From Plecoglossus altivelis (lineage: Eukaryota > Chordata > Actinopteri > Osmeriformes > Plecoglossidae), in NCBI GenBank assembly GCA_036571765.1, contig BROE01000023.1, forward strand, positions 1,194,950 through 1,258,949: a stretch of 64,000 nucleotides of DNA, in the 5' to 3' direction. Positions 37,601 through 51,781 of this stretch are shown here, one piece after another (the first letter of the stretch is position 1; the number at the start of each line of letters is the position of its first letter). The notes beneath the pieces were generated by a model. That model searched no databases and had not been told where the DNA came from. It saw only the letters and a program-made list of their open reading frames with translations. The position numbers and the translations under genes were made by a program.

Positions 37601-40600
37601 ACTATGGGACGCAGCCTCTCCAAAGAACGGAGAAAGATCTTTTGTAATCATGCAGTTTCCAGATCTGTAGAAAGCAGGTGCAGGAGGAAAGAGGAGAAAT
37701 AGAACAGATGATGAGAGAGAAGAAAAATCCATAACGATAAGGTTGAAATGAAGGAAGAAAGGGGTTGGGGTATGCTGGGCTGTTACAGGATCACTGAAAA
37801 CTGAACCACACTCCTCTTTTTAGTGACCTACCTTCAGACCAACATTTTCAGCTCATCCAATCAATGACTGTCTCCTTTTACCCAACAATGTAAAAAGAAC
37901 GACTAAACATCAGCCTTAAACGCCAATAATGGCCAATTAGGTAATCTTTAGGTCTCTGCTGAATGGCACAGTCGATTCCTGAAGGCTTATAACAGGCTTA
38001 AGTAGGCCAGTGCTTGTCTGAACACAAAGAGACACTGTGCGATACCACAGCCTGCCTTGTGTGCTTCCTAGCTCAATTCAGAGAAGCTGAATACACACTT
38101 TGACTAACAGAACACTGAAAACCAAATGACAGCGCCTACGCTTGTGTCAACCAGGGGTGGCTGTATGCCAGTTCGCCGTTAGCGTACCCTCGCAGACACA
38201 CCGGTAGATGCGTGTGAGTGTTTGTGCTTGTGGCCGATGCTCAACATAGCAATGGTGTGGGTTGAGTGAGGATAGCTCAGGCAGCAAACAGGAGGGCTGC
38301 TCATTGATCTGAGCCTTACCAGGCAGCCCAGATAAGGATTCGGGGAACGTTTGTCTCCATTGATGGAAACTGGGTGCAAACTATGCGAAAGCGCGGTTAT
38401 CTGCATCACTCGGTGACTTACGAGCGCAACATGAAGTCTCGCTTGTTCACCAGCTCCCGCCAGCTTCTGATGAAGACGTTTGGAGTAAGAACAGGCAAGC
38501 AGATTAGGCCAGAGAATATTTTACCATTTGGTTAAAATACTTTGTCAATAGCTGTGCCTATACCTAGACATAAAAGAATTATGGCACATCTGGTCATAAT
38601 TCCTCCGAGTGAAGAATTTCACTGAAGTTATGCTGAATACTGATGAGAAAGAATGCATTGGGGTCTGATGTTCTGCACTTTCATGCATACATTAGGCATC
38701 ACCTTTAAATAAAGTAATTCATATTTACACTGCACTCTTGTAACAGTCGTATTACATAAATGAGTTTGCTCATTAGCTACAGCTGTTTCAGACCTGGAAA
38801 GTATGTCATTTAACCCTAGCCTCACCTAGAACCTGCTTGCAAACACCGCCATTCCGGTGACAGTGATTCGCTGTAATAGCACAACAATTATCTTGGAGGG
38901 GTTGCAGCATGGAAGGAAAAGGAGGGAATTGCAAAGGTAGCGCTAAGCAGAGCCTTGGTAACCATTGGCTACGAGGGTAAAACGTATGCAAACAAATTCA
39001 TTATTCTGTGCCAACGCAAGGGCACAGCAGGATGGCGTAACAGGGGGATAGCTTGACGGGGATACCAGGGTCACGTGACGATAACAATGGAAATTAGATT
39101 GCGCGAGGCAAAGGAAGAGACGGAGAAGTTTTTCAAGTGTATAATCTATCGCAGTTAGAGCGTTCATACGTAAACATTACGTGGATTCATATAAGCACGC
39201 AGTCAATTGTGTACAGTATGTACACTCTCTCTTGCATGTGCGGGCACAAACATCAACACCACACCTAACTAACATCGATCTCAGCTCATTCTCCAATCCA
39301 AATCCTAGTGCTACATCAGCACCGGACTCCCTGACACACCCTCGTCCAATGTGGGGGATAGAGGGGGAATAGCTGTAGGATAGAGGGGCAGGCAGCGTCC
39401 GGCTCCTCGTTCCCCCAGAGATGAGTGGGCGTCAAAAGGTCCACGGGCCGTCCGCCAGCCCTGCCTAGCCCAGGCCGGCTCCAGACCTCCAGACACAGGC
39501 CCCCTCTGGCTGTAAATCTAGCCTGCAGCCAGCCACAACTGTGGGGCCGACAGGCAGGGACAGACCCCTGACAGATACAAATGCCTACATCCAACCATGA
39601 ATTATTTAAAGGGCTCCTAAGCTAGAGAGAGAGAGAGACAGAGGGAGAGTTAAAGGGTGAGAGAGAAATAAAAAAAAGAAGTAGGGAGAGACGGGGAGGA
39701 AAGAAAGCGACGCAGAAGCTAGAGAGTGAGGCAGCGAGAGAGAGAGAGGCACGGAGGAAAGACACATGGCTGTGCATAGGCAGTTAAAACAGCAGAGGCG
39801 TTATTTTTCCATCTTTACTCACAAAATGAGGAGGAAGGAGGGATAGGAAAGAATGGGTTCAAGCAGGTCAAAAGTGGGAAAGTAAATGCAGTTTGGGGGC
39901 AGCACATGTCATGGAATCAACTCCAGTCAACCCAGGGGGAGAGCCAGGGGTTGAGGAGCCCCCACATGGAAGTGGCTGATCTGGTCTTTAGAGTAGGGGG
40001 CCGTGACCCAGCCTGACCAAGGAAAGATCATGAAGGTTTTTTGGACCCCTTGCTTTGCTTGGGGTTCCCAGTATCTTCCCTGTCTTCTGCGGCTGTCTCT
40101 TCCCTAACACCTCCCCCCTCTCCCTCGGACTAGCTCTCCCGCACCAAGCACTGGCTGAGACAAGACACGAAGAAGGAAGAAGCTCTTAAATGAAACCTCA
40201 GGAAGACATGGAGATGGCAGTGTGTGTGCGCGTTTGCATGCTTGTGTGTTTGTGTAAGGTGGGGTAGCAAGCCCTAATTCATGCATAGCAATTTGTATAC
40301 GCATATATCAATGACATACGCACAATGGCAAGGTTAGAGGCAAGCCTTTTGGACTGTGACAGCTGTATGATTACCTAATGGAGTCAGGGACACTGCATTT
40401 GGCCTGAATGTTTTATGGAAAGCGGAAATGCAAATATGTGAATAATCCTTGTGATTTTCTTTTCAAGGCAAGGGAGTGAAGCCTTGTTTGACTTTTCAGC
40501 CCCAAGAGTGAGGTTTTGAGAATTATCTTGACTGATTGGTGCTCTAACCTTGGGGGGGGGGGGTTAAAATGCATTTTTAAATTGACCTTCTTTCCTTTGT

Positions 40601-42051
40601 ACATATTAAAAGTCCGCGTAACAAATAATGCTAGGAACATGCAAGAACATCAAACCCTAGGAACCAAAGCAAGCAGAGGAGAGAGGACAGGACACGCTCC
40701 ACATGTGTATTCATGCCTTCATTCTCACAGGGTGTTGCGTCACACACAGTCCTCTGAAGTTGAGTTTCCTTCTGTTCTCCTGAGGAGCTGCACGCATTCA
40801 TTGAGAATGCAGACTGGGCCTGTCTCCTGCCTCTCAACCTGATTCTCAACATGCCCCTATTTCATTCATAGATAAAACTGAGTGGCGGGGGGGGGGGGCG
40901 ACCTGACACAATGGGGTTCAAATGTACTAAAATATGAAGCATGACGAAAAGAAGGAGGAAGCGACCAGGACTGACTTAGAAGTGCTAATGAACCGCTTAC
41001 CTATGTGAAGTATAATGTTGCAAAAAGCCATCTTTATTTCTAGGGGGGTATCGGTGCAAACCTCACCATTCCTGTAAACAAGCCTGTGTTCTCTACTTTA
41101 CTTTGAAAAAATGGCTCCTGGGGAAGACTGCTTGCCGAGGATCCAGAGAACAAGGTGGCAAATCATTTGAGGAAACCTTGCCTGTTTTTGAAGCCATCAT
41201 TTAAACCGGGAGGGTGAGAGAGGAGGAAAAATGAGTCCTGGGGGTAGGGTTGGGGAACTGAAGAAAGGCAAAGAACAAGCGGGAATGGTGGGAAAAGGCA
41301 GAGGAGATCTGATGGGAAAAGAGACTTCATAGATTTGTCACAGAGGGAGGGGAGTTGGTGCGAAGAACAGGAAGACAGGGTAAGGGGGCTGTGTGACTTA
41401 TGTCCACATCCACCTTGGGGACTAAACGGAGCTCAACTGGGAATTTATTGGGTCATTCGCATCTAGAACGTATGGAGAGGAAAAAACACTTTCACCCGCC
41501 CCCTTTCATGGAGACGGTCTCTTTCTATTAAATGCATCTTCCCAAAGCTTATCGTGGTGGGTGATTATACTCTTTCTGGCTCTATTTCAGAAAATTTTAA
41601 AATCGGAACGTTTTCTAACAAATTTAAAGGGAGAGCACAAGTATAATTTTGCAATCAACTCCCTCGTTAAAGACAAAAAAAACGGCTTGCAATCAGTCGG
41701 CGCAATTAGGCATAAAGAAACTAATGATTGGCAGCCGGTAAGTCAAATGGAAACAAACGAGACTTGCACCGTTGGGGGGGTTGGTCTTCTTCCCAACCAG
41801 TGAAAAAGAGTCTGTGCTCAAAGAATATTCTGACTTTTAAATCTATATGTTTAGATAATGCTCTAAATGTACATTTTTACAAAAATGCTATGCAGATCAG
41901 GGAAGCAGAAAGGAAGTTATGTGTTCTGTGAAATGATACCAGGAGGGCAGAGAGATCCACTGGCTGTCTGATTGGCTCGTCCGGGTGTAATGGGCAGTGC
42001 AGTGGTCCGTGATGTTCTCGCGGTCACGGTCCGTGGGAGGCTATGTGGTCA

Positions 42052-42071
42052 CCCCCCCCCCCCCCCCCTCC

Positions 42072-42097
<26 letters not shown>
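42052..42097 (+). repeat. compound (C)17-(CA)n
   Basis: A C17 homopolymer (42052-42068) is followed by TCC and about 13 CA units, then interrupted CA to about 42125. Confidence 0.92.
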
Positions 42098-42102
<5 letters not shown>

Positions 42103-42242
42103 ATACCCTCATACCCACGCACACTCAGACCCTGCATCACCGCTCTCAAAACAGTACATTAGCATCTGGCTAGCATTGGTTATCCCCCCCACAAGTTTTT
42201 ATGTTCTGGCTCTTTCGAGGTTTGGCTGCCTCTCATTCCTTA

Positions 42243-42330
42243 TCTCTCTCTTTCTCCATCCCACGCTCTCTCTCTTTGTCTCTCTCTCTCTTTCTTTGTC
42301 TCTCTCTTTGTCTCTCTATCCAAGCCTTCC
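42243..42330. repeat. (CT)n-rich run with CTTTGT interruptions
   Basis: CTCTCTCTTTGT-type imperfect repeat. The Arg/Glu-rich frames on the opposite strand are repeat-derived. Confidence 0.88.
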
Positions 42331-44210
42331 TTTGATGTTCCCTCGCTTCTTCCACTGCACGCTCTGCTGAGGTGTGAAGGCATGTTGCACACCTCCCCAA
42401 ACCACAGACATACTGTTTGTATGGAATAAGCAGACAGATTTTCTGGAACCATTCTGCTTCGATGCCCGGCAGGCATTGAAACATGGGAATCATCCACACC
42501 CACACATAATACTGCTAAATGTCTTACACATTTGCAGACACAAACCTCAATTCTGTTCTCCACCTTGCCTTAGAATGTGACAGTCCTGTCAGTGTCGTAA
42601 TGTTACTTTGTGCCTATCTGCACTGAACTACACCTGTCATTCTTCCCCCCACATCGACGCACTCTCTCTGCCTGCCAGACACACAAGGCCAAATCAGACT
42701 ACTGTGACTAAAATCTGTATGAGGGAGTCTCTGTGACAATGTGTGTTTGACAGTTGCTCCTGTTCTGTTCAAGGGACATTGGAGTTTCTGCAATAGTTCT
42801 CCAGCAAAGCCAGGTCTGCAAGTAGTTTGTCTGCTTCTGAGCATCTGAAATAGAGTCACGTCCTCTAACTTTTGAACTGCCTTGTTTACTGTAACTAGGT
42901 CATCTGTGTGAGACCTTAACAGGCTTGGGAATTCAAGTATTTTGTAAAACATCACACATTGATGCATGGCGTGTGGTAGAAATCTGTTGGAAGACAGGGG
43001 GTTTCAACTTCAAAATCAATATTTAAGTTAACAGTCACATGTTACAAGTACCGAGGAGCCCATTAACCCTCTAATAAATAATTAAAGCGTGTCATAGCGA
43101 TTTGTAACATGTGAGCTCTAATGCTCAGCAAATATATGTAATCATACTACTGAATGATTCACCTAGCAACTGAGTAGAACCTAAGCGAAAAATTACAACT
43201 GACGTTGAAAAGTAGGATACGTCCGCCCTCTACAATTACTTCACGTGAGTGGGTAGGATAGGTGTGTTGGGAGTGTGTGTGAGTGTGTTTTTGATTGGTG
43301 CTCCCCTGACCAGTTTCGTATTACCCTGAAAGCCTGGACTTGTCAATATCTCTGGACTGGCTGGAGGAAGTCATCGATCCTCAACAGCGAGAGGAAAGGA
43401 GAGAGAAAAAAGAGAGGGAGGAAGGGAGTGAGATGGACAGCGAGGTAGCGAGAGATATAGAGACGGGGAGAGGGGAGTAAATGAAAGTGAGTGAGAGAGA
43501 TGATAAAAGAGAAAACGAGACAAAGAGATAAGAGCGGAGAAAAAAGTGTGGATTACAGTTGTATCAATCAAGTGGGATTGTTGCTCCATTTCCCTGAGTT
43601 TCCCTGTCCTGCGAGTGATAAGGGAGGATGCTCTCTCCAACGAACGTCAACACCATTTCCTATAATTCCACATGCCAACAGCCAATCGAGGGACGTCAGC
43701 TGCTGAGCGTGGGCTTTAAACAGCGATTACCTGAAATGTCCTTGGGTCTGCTACCAAATGACCATACATGGTATAATGTCACCATGGCAGAGAAGTAAAC
43801 AACTTTTGTGCCTGGGGGTAACACAAACACAAAAATAGTTCAAGGAATCAGTCATGTTAGAAATAACGCCTTGTTTGATGAGAGAGTAAGAACTTCCTAA
43901 TTGTTTTGTTACAACCAACAGATGGGACACAGGGTTTAAACTTCCTGGAAAATTGCCTTGGTGTGTGTGTATGTAAAAGTGTGGATTTTTGAACAAAGAG
44001 TTCTCATTTAAATGGGCAGGAGGGTAGAGGCTATCTGATAATAACAACAATATGAAACACCCACAAACACAGATATAGTTGTACTGGAAGCATTCCCTTG
44101 AGGATTCCTATCTTTACTACTCTTCAAATTGTCTTAGTGAATAGATACACACCTAATATGCATCGAGCAGCTTGGAATTGGCTAAGAAACACCAGTGTGG
44201 AGGAAGTATT

Positions 44211-44232
44211 GTGTGTGTGTGTGTGTGTGTGA
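44211..44232. repeat. (GT)n microsatellite
   Basis: Eleven GT units followed by GAGAGTGAG. Confidence 0.9.
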
Positions 44233-44365
44233 GAGTGAGCGTGTATGATGTTTGAACTCCTGTGCCCACCTCCCAGATCAAACTAAAAGCACCCCTGGCT
44301 AGGCTTCAGACAGCTCTTTGAACAGATTGTGTGAGTCAGCTGTAAAAAGAGTCCATAAAAACATA

Positions 44366-44368
<3 letters not shown>

Positions 44369-44427
<59 letters not shown>
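44369..44427. repeat. (AC)n microsatellite
   Basis: About 29 uninterrupted AC units, followed by ATAC units. Confidence 0.97.
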
Positions 44428-44431
<4 letters not shown>

Positions 44432-44516
44432 TACATGCGATATAGCACAGACACAGCTCCCTTCATCCACACAGACAAACTGTCTTAAGGCAAGGAGTCT
44501 TGTCTATGAAATCAAT

Positions 44517-44540
44517 ATAGTTATAGTTATAGTTATAGTT
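44517..44540. repeat. (ATAGTT)4 hexanucleotide repeat
   Basis: Four exact ATAGTT units in tandem. Confidence 0.9.
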
Positions 44541-47500
44541 TGTCCAATATTGTGGTTAGTGTTGACGTTGCTTTCAATAACAGCTCAGTTATTCAAAAAA
44601 GCTAATTCAAGAGCTTTAACATATACAATGCCAAATGCTTAGGTCAGATGAATAGCAATTTATGTTGGTCTACTAGTACAAATACAGTTTCCCACTCTGT
44701 TTTCACACGTTGAGGTGGGTTCCACTGTCGCTACACTAACGCCACAAATGAAATCCAAAGGTGTTCATCATTCCCGCTTGTCCGCCAGGTAGAAGTCTTG
44801 TGGCAAGATAAAAGATGGTGATAAAACAAATGAAGATCCACCATCCTCAATCCCCTGACTTGACTGTACTCTAATTATGCAGATGGACCGCCCCTGTATC
44901 CCAACCATCCAAGATGGATTGTTATCTTGAGGGTGTAGGCCGCAAGTCAAGCTCCGTCACCTAGACGAATCGGTGGTACTTTATCAACCCACAACCCTTA
45001 ACTCCACTTGTCTGATATTCAAACGAGCGTTTGAGAAGCAACTGTAGCTTGCTATTCCCTCTCCACTTGCACATCCTTTGCGCTGCCTGTTATTGCGCAG
45101 GGATAGGGGGATCGTGTGTTTTGTAAGCGGGGCTCAAGGCGTAGTAGTGCAGCCGAGCCGGGCAAAGGGCCGGGCTGCAGCAGGGCGTTCGTTCCATTGC
45201 CCCCTGGGTAACGCGGTTCAGAGGCAGCATACGCTGCCCTAAACTGCCTCCACAGCCTCAGGTCAGCAACAGAAAGGCAGGCTATGCATGACCTAGCATT
45301 CTGAATGGGGCTGATGGGAAGAGCATTACGTGGGGAATTGCCTTCTTTGAAAACGTACGCACAAAAACACAAACACACACGGCCACAAAAATATGTGCAA
45401 GCATGCAGGCTTTTTCACTAGCATAGAGGACGTAAATTCTAGCTGCCCGTTGTTCAAAGTGGAGAACTCCAAACACTAATATTGTCATAGGAAAGCCAAA
45501 TTGTGTTCTTTTGTTTGGGTGAAGGCTTAGATGAAAAGCAGAATTTGGCTTTCCAACTCTGCTAGTTCTAGGAGAGCCAGCCCAGTGTTACCGCAGAGGA
45601 TGGGGGGCCTGTTAGTACAGTGCTGCCTGTGTGTGCTACCCGCAAAAGAGCAGAGCTGCTGGCTTGAGTAGACTGGCATGATCACCATACACACATACGC
45701 ACTCACAGTAAAACATGTTCAGAGAGAATGTTGTGTTCCCATGCTGGGAGTAAACTATGCATATGAAGTCTCTGCAGTATGCTTTTTGAAATGGAAATTG
45801 TGTTTTTATAGGATAGAAAATAAGTAAGCACTGTATCAACTCTTTTATTGTGTAGATGGTTATCCTCGGGGTACAAAATAGTACCGTTCTTGTACTTGAA
45901 CTTGCCATTTTGATGATATAAAACTGTGATTTTTATTACTGAATAATAATAACTGCTGTAGCGCCATCATTACAACACCCACATGAAGCTAACAATGGTT
46001 CTAATGATACACCTTGGGGCATATTCAAACACACTCACAAACATGCACACGGGCGCACACACAAATGCCCACCCTATCAATGAGCCCTCCCTACTGTGTC
46101 ATGCTGCGTCCTTCCTGTTCCACCCCTCCGTAACACCAGGGCCCTCCTCTCGCCCTCCCCTCGCTCTCCCACGGTCAACAACAGCAGGTGAGAGTGCGCA
46201 TGCAACACCTGGAGGCAAGAGGAAACACATGCACACCACCCTGCAAGTGGCCCTGCTAACTCCCAGGTAAAGAACAGCACTTGTATCATCCAGGACGACC
46301 GACCAGATGGACACCTGCGTAAGCGTGAGAGCCACTGACAAAGTAGAACCCGGGTACGTTGAACTCTTTCAAACACCTGGTACGATAACAATCTCATTTC
46401 CTGTCTGGGAGGGAGCGAGAAGTATAAAGGAGAGGTCACCCACTCTGCAGAATAGGCGCCCATTTTTTTTATGTACCCGTCATCCGCCAGAGTCTCCCTC
46501 CCTGCCCTCCGACTCCTAATGCTGACAAATGGGGCGCGTGTGGTAGCACCTCGCTAAACAGGGGTGAGACGTCAGCTATTAATCCATCTGTTATATTCCC
46601 CTGGTGCTACCCTGTTCTCTACAGAGGTCACATCCTCTCTGGCTGTACTGGAATGCCCCCCACCCCCCACCCCCCCACTCCTTTCTCTCTCTCTTTCCCT
46701 CTCTCTTCAACGCTCACTCTGTAGCCCTCACCTCTGTCACCCCTCTCCACCTGCACAATCCCTTTCTCAAAGACTACTTTGCCCGTTTTTCGCCCTCTCT
46801 CACGCTCGCACCGCACTCATCACTCCGGTCCCACACAATGGACAGCTCCGAATTCAGACTCTGCAGAGACGCTGCATTACACCCATGGAATTGCATTATG
46901 TGTCCATGATTGTGATGCAAGATCACAGATCCAGTCTCGCAGCAATCAAATGACACCAGAGACTTCAGCTAGTGGTCGGTATTGACCTGTTGTGCCTGAA
47001 CTGATTTATGGAAAAACAACTTTAGGTCACAAGGGTAATTGTCTCAGGTGATTGGATGATAAATACGGAGTGGGCCGAACTCTCTGAGCCTATTGGACAA
47101 TAGTGTCTGATGAGGGGTCCAGTGAGATAGTGATTGACTGAAAGTCTAGGAGACAAAGACACTGTGATTAGGGTCGGGGGGGGAGGGGGTTGAGGAGTGA
47201 TTACAGTACACAGCATACAAGGGACATGCTGTTTGTAACAAATGGTACTAACAGGAGGGAGGCTCCATGTCTGTGTACGTGCGTATTAAACGTGCTTATG
47301 TGTTTACAGACTGGGTGTCTGTGCATGTATTTGTGTGTGTGGGTGTGACAGGGGAGGGTAAATGAGAACCATACACCAGTCAACACACTGCCAAGAGGAT
47401 GGAGGAATTCATTAGGGAGTGCTAAAGGGGGGATGCCGAAAGGACAATGTAATCAATAGCAAACCAACCTCACACACTCCTGATGGCTTCTTACACAGAA

Positions 47501-48141
47501 TTTAAGAAACAATGTGCAACCTCAATATCTCCCAACTTTTTTTTCTATTTTCACCTTTAGCCTGTTCTGTGAAGGCCAGGGAAAGGTTTGTTGCTGACCT
47601 GGCCAACTTATTGTTCTGCTGTCTTGAACATCCAGGCTTACATGTAGGCGCACGCACACGTGACGTGCATTCTGTGAAGACAAGGTACACACAAGGTACA
47701 CAGAAACACATGGGCTGCCCCAGGAAACCATGCACTTAAGCCCTGCTCATTCAACTACAAGGCTTAAGACAAAATGACTCTCAGTAAAGTGACTTCTTCG
47801 CCCTTTACGGATCATGATTCCTCCGAAACAGAATATAGCCTGGCTTTTCCCGCTCTTTTTTCGGAGATTAGAAATGACCTTGTAACATACACCATGAGAA
47901 TGAATAAATGTTGGTTTGCATATTAGGATAGCTGTAGATTCTATTGCTATTCCCTTTGTGTGCATATAGGATTCTGGAATGGCCTCAATGTCTGTGGAAT
48001 ACAAATTAGCCCACACAAACATGTAGATGCACACACACATACCCATGTACACACATGCACACTTCCTTGGACGATTTAATTGACATGCAACAAATCCACC
48101 ATTCGCTTCCAGCATGCATCTCAAAGAACCCGGGGGAAATG

Positions 48142-48440
48142 TACAGTGAATCCATAAAGTATTAAACAGCAATTCCCTTTTTTCAACATTTTGTCAAATC
48201 AGTGGAAACGATGCACCTGAGCTCAATTTTTGAGTGTCATGGTGAAGGTTGAGAATACTTATGTACGAGCGATTTTTGAATTTGGGGGAAACAAACTCAC
48301 TTTTGTCACTGTCATTATGGGTTATTGTGATACATTATGAGTATTCTTTTATCAAATCCATTTTGAATTATGGCTATTACATAACATGACAACATGTGGA
48401 AAAAGTGAACAGCTGTGAATACTGTCTGGTTGCACTTCTA
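48142..48440. mobile_element. Tc1-like DNA transposon, internally deleted (MITE-like)
   Basis: The left end reads TACAGTGAATCCATAAAGTA, related to the fish Tc1-like terminus TACAGTGCATTC(G/C)GAAAGTATT. The right end, reverse-complemented, matches it over about 50 bp with mismatches (both contain AGTATT, an ACAGC block and CTTTTT(C)CA/ACAT). Both ends carry the TA of a Tc1 target site. After about 60 bp the sequence jumps to ATGCACCTGAGCTCAATTT and GAATACTTATGTA. In full-length fish Tc1 elements I recall these near the 3' end, downstream of the transposase stop. The transposase gene is therefore deleted, leaving a non-autonomous copy of about 300 bp. It is heavily mutated and so old. Confidence 0.75.
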
Positions 48441-49338
48441 CCAAGCACTCTCTGCTAACTGTGAGTTTGTCCTGCGTCATGTGACTCGTTCTTATCAAAT
48501 AGAAATTTGATGTCTGTGTCCTTGGGCAACACTAGAATCACGTTTGGGAAGCACACGTGAAGGGAGTCTGGAGAGATTTGCTGCACGCGAGCCGTGCTGG
48601 TTTATTATGGATGGGAGCCAGTCACCTGGGAATTGAACTTCTCCTGAGAGGGGTTGTTTTCAATGCCACATTTTTGTTGATCAACTTTGAACATAACAAG
48701 CGAAGGCTCAACAATCAAATCAGTGTTGCAATATACTCAAACCAGACTGCTATTGTAATTTGATAGGACAAGCAGTCTTGAATCAAACACTTAAAGTTTA
48801 ACGTCCAGTTACCCAGACATGGCTTGAAACTCATCCTGAAGAGAAGAGTCCAATGAAGATCTCAAATGAAAATGTTTCCAGTTTAAAACTAGGATTAATA
48901 ACCCTGGCAAGGGCGTGGGTAGGCTATGGTTTCAGTGTTGGCTGAGAAGTGAACCTTTTCTGAGAAGATTGTGACTATTTGTATCACAAAAAAGTGTCAC
49001 TCATTCAGTTTAGAAATAGCCTCTTGTGTTTACAGTACTCTAAAGTTACCAGTTTAACTCTTTAACAGGTTTCTGAGTTTCCTATTTATAAAAGAATCTA
49101 TGCTTGAATAAATATGGTTATTGGTTGAGCTTCCTAAAACAAAACAGCCATGCTAATGACTCCAAATGAACTGACATAATTAGAACCTCACCTGAAGCCC
49201 TGATGCTGTTTCCTCAGCCAGCTCTACATCTGTAGTGGTTTGATGCTTTCTTTCCTGCACACAAAGTGGATGGATACTTGAATTTGTAGCAAGTTTAAGT
49301 TTACTGAAGCTAGGTTTTTCTGTTACAATATCCTGGGT
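48441..49338. other. AT-rich intronic DNA, nothing recognised
   Basis: AT-rich spacer between the Tc1-like remnant and the Rex3 target site. I see no repeat, exon or RNA gene. Confidence 0.5.
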
Positions 49339-49351
49339 AATATTTCCTGTC
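49339..49351 (+). repeat. left target-site duplication of the Rex3 element
   Basis: AATATTTCCTGTC is repeated exactly at 53540-53552, right after the element's GATG tail. A 13-bp perfect match at both borders marks insertion by target-primed reverse transcription. Confidence 0.85.
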
Positions 49352-51776
49352 TGAATGATCCCAGGAGCTATGTTGTCGGGGGTAATAAGCCCCTGGTAGG
49401 GTCTCCCATGGCAAACTGGTCCTAGGTGACTAGCCAGACTAAGTGCGGTTCACCAAAAACCCCTTGATGACCAAACTAAAGAGAATCGCTACGTCGCCCG
49501 GAGTGGCGTTACCGGGGCCCCACCCTGGAGCCAGGCCTGGGGTGGGTGCTAGCAGGCGAGCGCCTGGTGGCCGGGTCTTTGCCCATGGGACCCGGCCGGG
49601 TATAGCCCGAAAAGGCAACGTGGGATCACCTTCCTGCAGGCCCACCACCCACAGGAAGAACCGTAGGGGGCCGGTGCAGTGTGTTTTGGGCGGCGGTCAG
49701 GGGCAGGTGCCTAGACGACCAAGGCCATGCACACGGTCTCTAGCGCTGGGGACATGGAATGTCACCTCGCTGGCAGGAAAGGAGCCCGAGCTTGTGCGGG
49801 AGGTAGAGCGTTACCGCCTAGATATAGTCGGCCTCACCTCCACGCACAGCCTGGGTTCTGGGTCCATTATCCTCGAGAGAGGTTGGACTCTACATTTCTC
49901 TGGCTGGCGTGGGCTTGCTCATAGCCCCGTGGCTCAGCCGCCACGTGTTGGGGTTTACCCCAGGAGGGGAGGGTCGTGTCCCTGCGCCTTCAAGCCGGGG
50001 ACAGGTCTCTCACTGTTGTATAGGCCTATGGGCCGAACAGCAGTGCAGAGTACCCTGCCTTCTTGGGGTCCCTGGGAGGGGTACTGGAAAGTGCACCGAC
50101 CGGGGACTCCATTGTTCTGCTGGGGGACTTCAACGCCCATGTGGGTAACGACAGTGACACCTGGAGAGGTGTAATTGGGAGGAACGGTCCCCCCGATCTG
50201 AACCCGAGCGGTGTTTTGTTGTTGGACTTCTGTGCTAGTTACAGTTTGTCCATAACGAACACCATGTTCGAGCACAAGGGTGTCCATCAGTGCACGTGGC
50301 ACCAGGGCACCCAAGGCCGAAGGTCGATGATCGACTTTGTTGTCGTGTCCTCTGACCTCCGGCCACGTGTCTCGGACACTCGGGTAAAGAGAGGGGCGGA
50401 GCTGTCAACTGACCACCACCTGGTCGTGAGCTGGATTTGCTGGTGGAGGAGCAAGTCGGACAGACCTGGCAGGCCCAAGCGTATTGTGAGGGTCTGTTGG
50501 GAACGTCTGGCGGAGCCTTCTGTCAGTGAGGTCTTCAACTCGCACCTCCGGGAGAGTTTCTCACAGATTCCGGGGGGGACTGGGGACATTGAGTCTGAGT
50601 GGACTATGTTCTCAGCCTCCATTGTCGATGCGGTGGCCCGGAGCTGCGGTCGTAAGGTCTCTGGTGCCAGTCGCAGCGGCAATTCCCGAACCCGGTGGTG
50701 GACACCGGAATTAAGGGATGCTGTCAAACTAAAGAAGGAGTCCTATCGAGCCTGGTTGGCTTGTGGGACTCCTGAGACAGTTGACAGGTATCGGCAGGCC
50801 AAGCGTGCCGCGGCTCGGATTGTCGCGGAGGCGAAAACTCGGGTCTGGGAGGCCATGGAGAAGGACTACTGGTCGGCGTCTAGGAAATTCTGGCAAACTG
50901 TTCGCCGACTCAGGGGGGGAAGCGGTTTCTTCACAACACCGTGTACGGTGCGGCGGGGAGCTGCTGATCTCAACTGGGGACAATGTTGGACAGTGGAAGG
51001 AATACTTTGAGGATCTCCTCAATCCTGCTGTCATGTCTTCCGAGGAAGAAGCAGAGGCTGAGGACCCGGAGGTGGACTCGTCGATCACCCAGGCGGAGGT
51101 CACCGAGGTGGTCGGTGGTCTACTCGGTGGCAAAGCCCCCGGGGTAGATGAGATCCGCCCCGAGTATCTTAAGTCTCTGGATGTCGTGGGGCTGTCGTTG
51201 CTGACACGTCTCTTCAACATTGCGTGGCGCCTTGGGACGGTGCCGCTGGACTGGCAGAGCGGGGTGGTGGTACCCCTTTATAAGAAGGGGGACCGGAGGG
51301 TGTGTTCCAACTACAGGGGGATCAGACTCTTCAGCCTCCCTGGTATGGTCTATGCCAGGGTACTGGTGAGGAGAATCCGTCCGATAGCCGAACCTCGGAT
51401 TCAGGAAGAGCAGGGTGGGTTTCGTCCTGGCCGCAGAACACTGGACCAGCTCTACACACTTCATCGGGTGCTTGAGGGTTCATGGGCGTTTGCCCAACCG
51501 GTTCACAAGTGTTTTGTGGACCTGGAGAATGCGTTCGACCGTGTCCCTCGGGGTGCCCTGTGGGGGGTTTGCCTGGAGTACGGGGTCTGGGGCCCTTTGC
51601 TCAGGGCCGTCCGGTCTCTGTATGACCGGAGAAGGAGCTGTGTTCGCATCGCCGGTAGTAAGTCGGACCTGTTCTCGGTGCATGTTGGACTCCACCAGGG
51701 CTGCCCTTTGTCACCGGTTCTGTTCATTGTTTTCATGGACAGAATTTCTAGGCACAGCCAGGGGCCGGAGGGTGTC

Positions 51777-51781
51777 TGGTT
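51777..51781 (+). repeat. short duplication flanking the nested LINE insertion (left)
   Basis: TGGTT occurs here and again at 52700-52704, where Rex3 sequence resumes. The first T of the right copy could belong to the inserted element's tail, so the duplication is 4-5 bp. Confidence 0.65.

Larger units (their letters stand above)
34690..48141. other. presumed intronic DNA, no gene seen
   Basis: The block contains purine-rich tracts (about 35500-35560, 39625-39760 and 43385-43545), homopolymers (G12 at 40552-40563 and 40887-40898), an A-rich GCAAAAAA triplication at 35073-35100, and CA/GT arrays listed separately. A GC-richer patch at about 45100-45260 is not recognisably coding. No RNA gene or exon was found. 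Confidence 0.5.
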
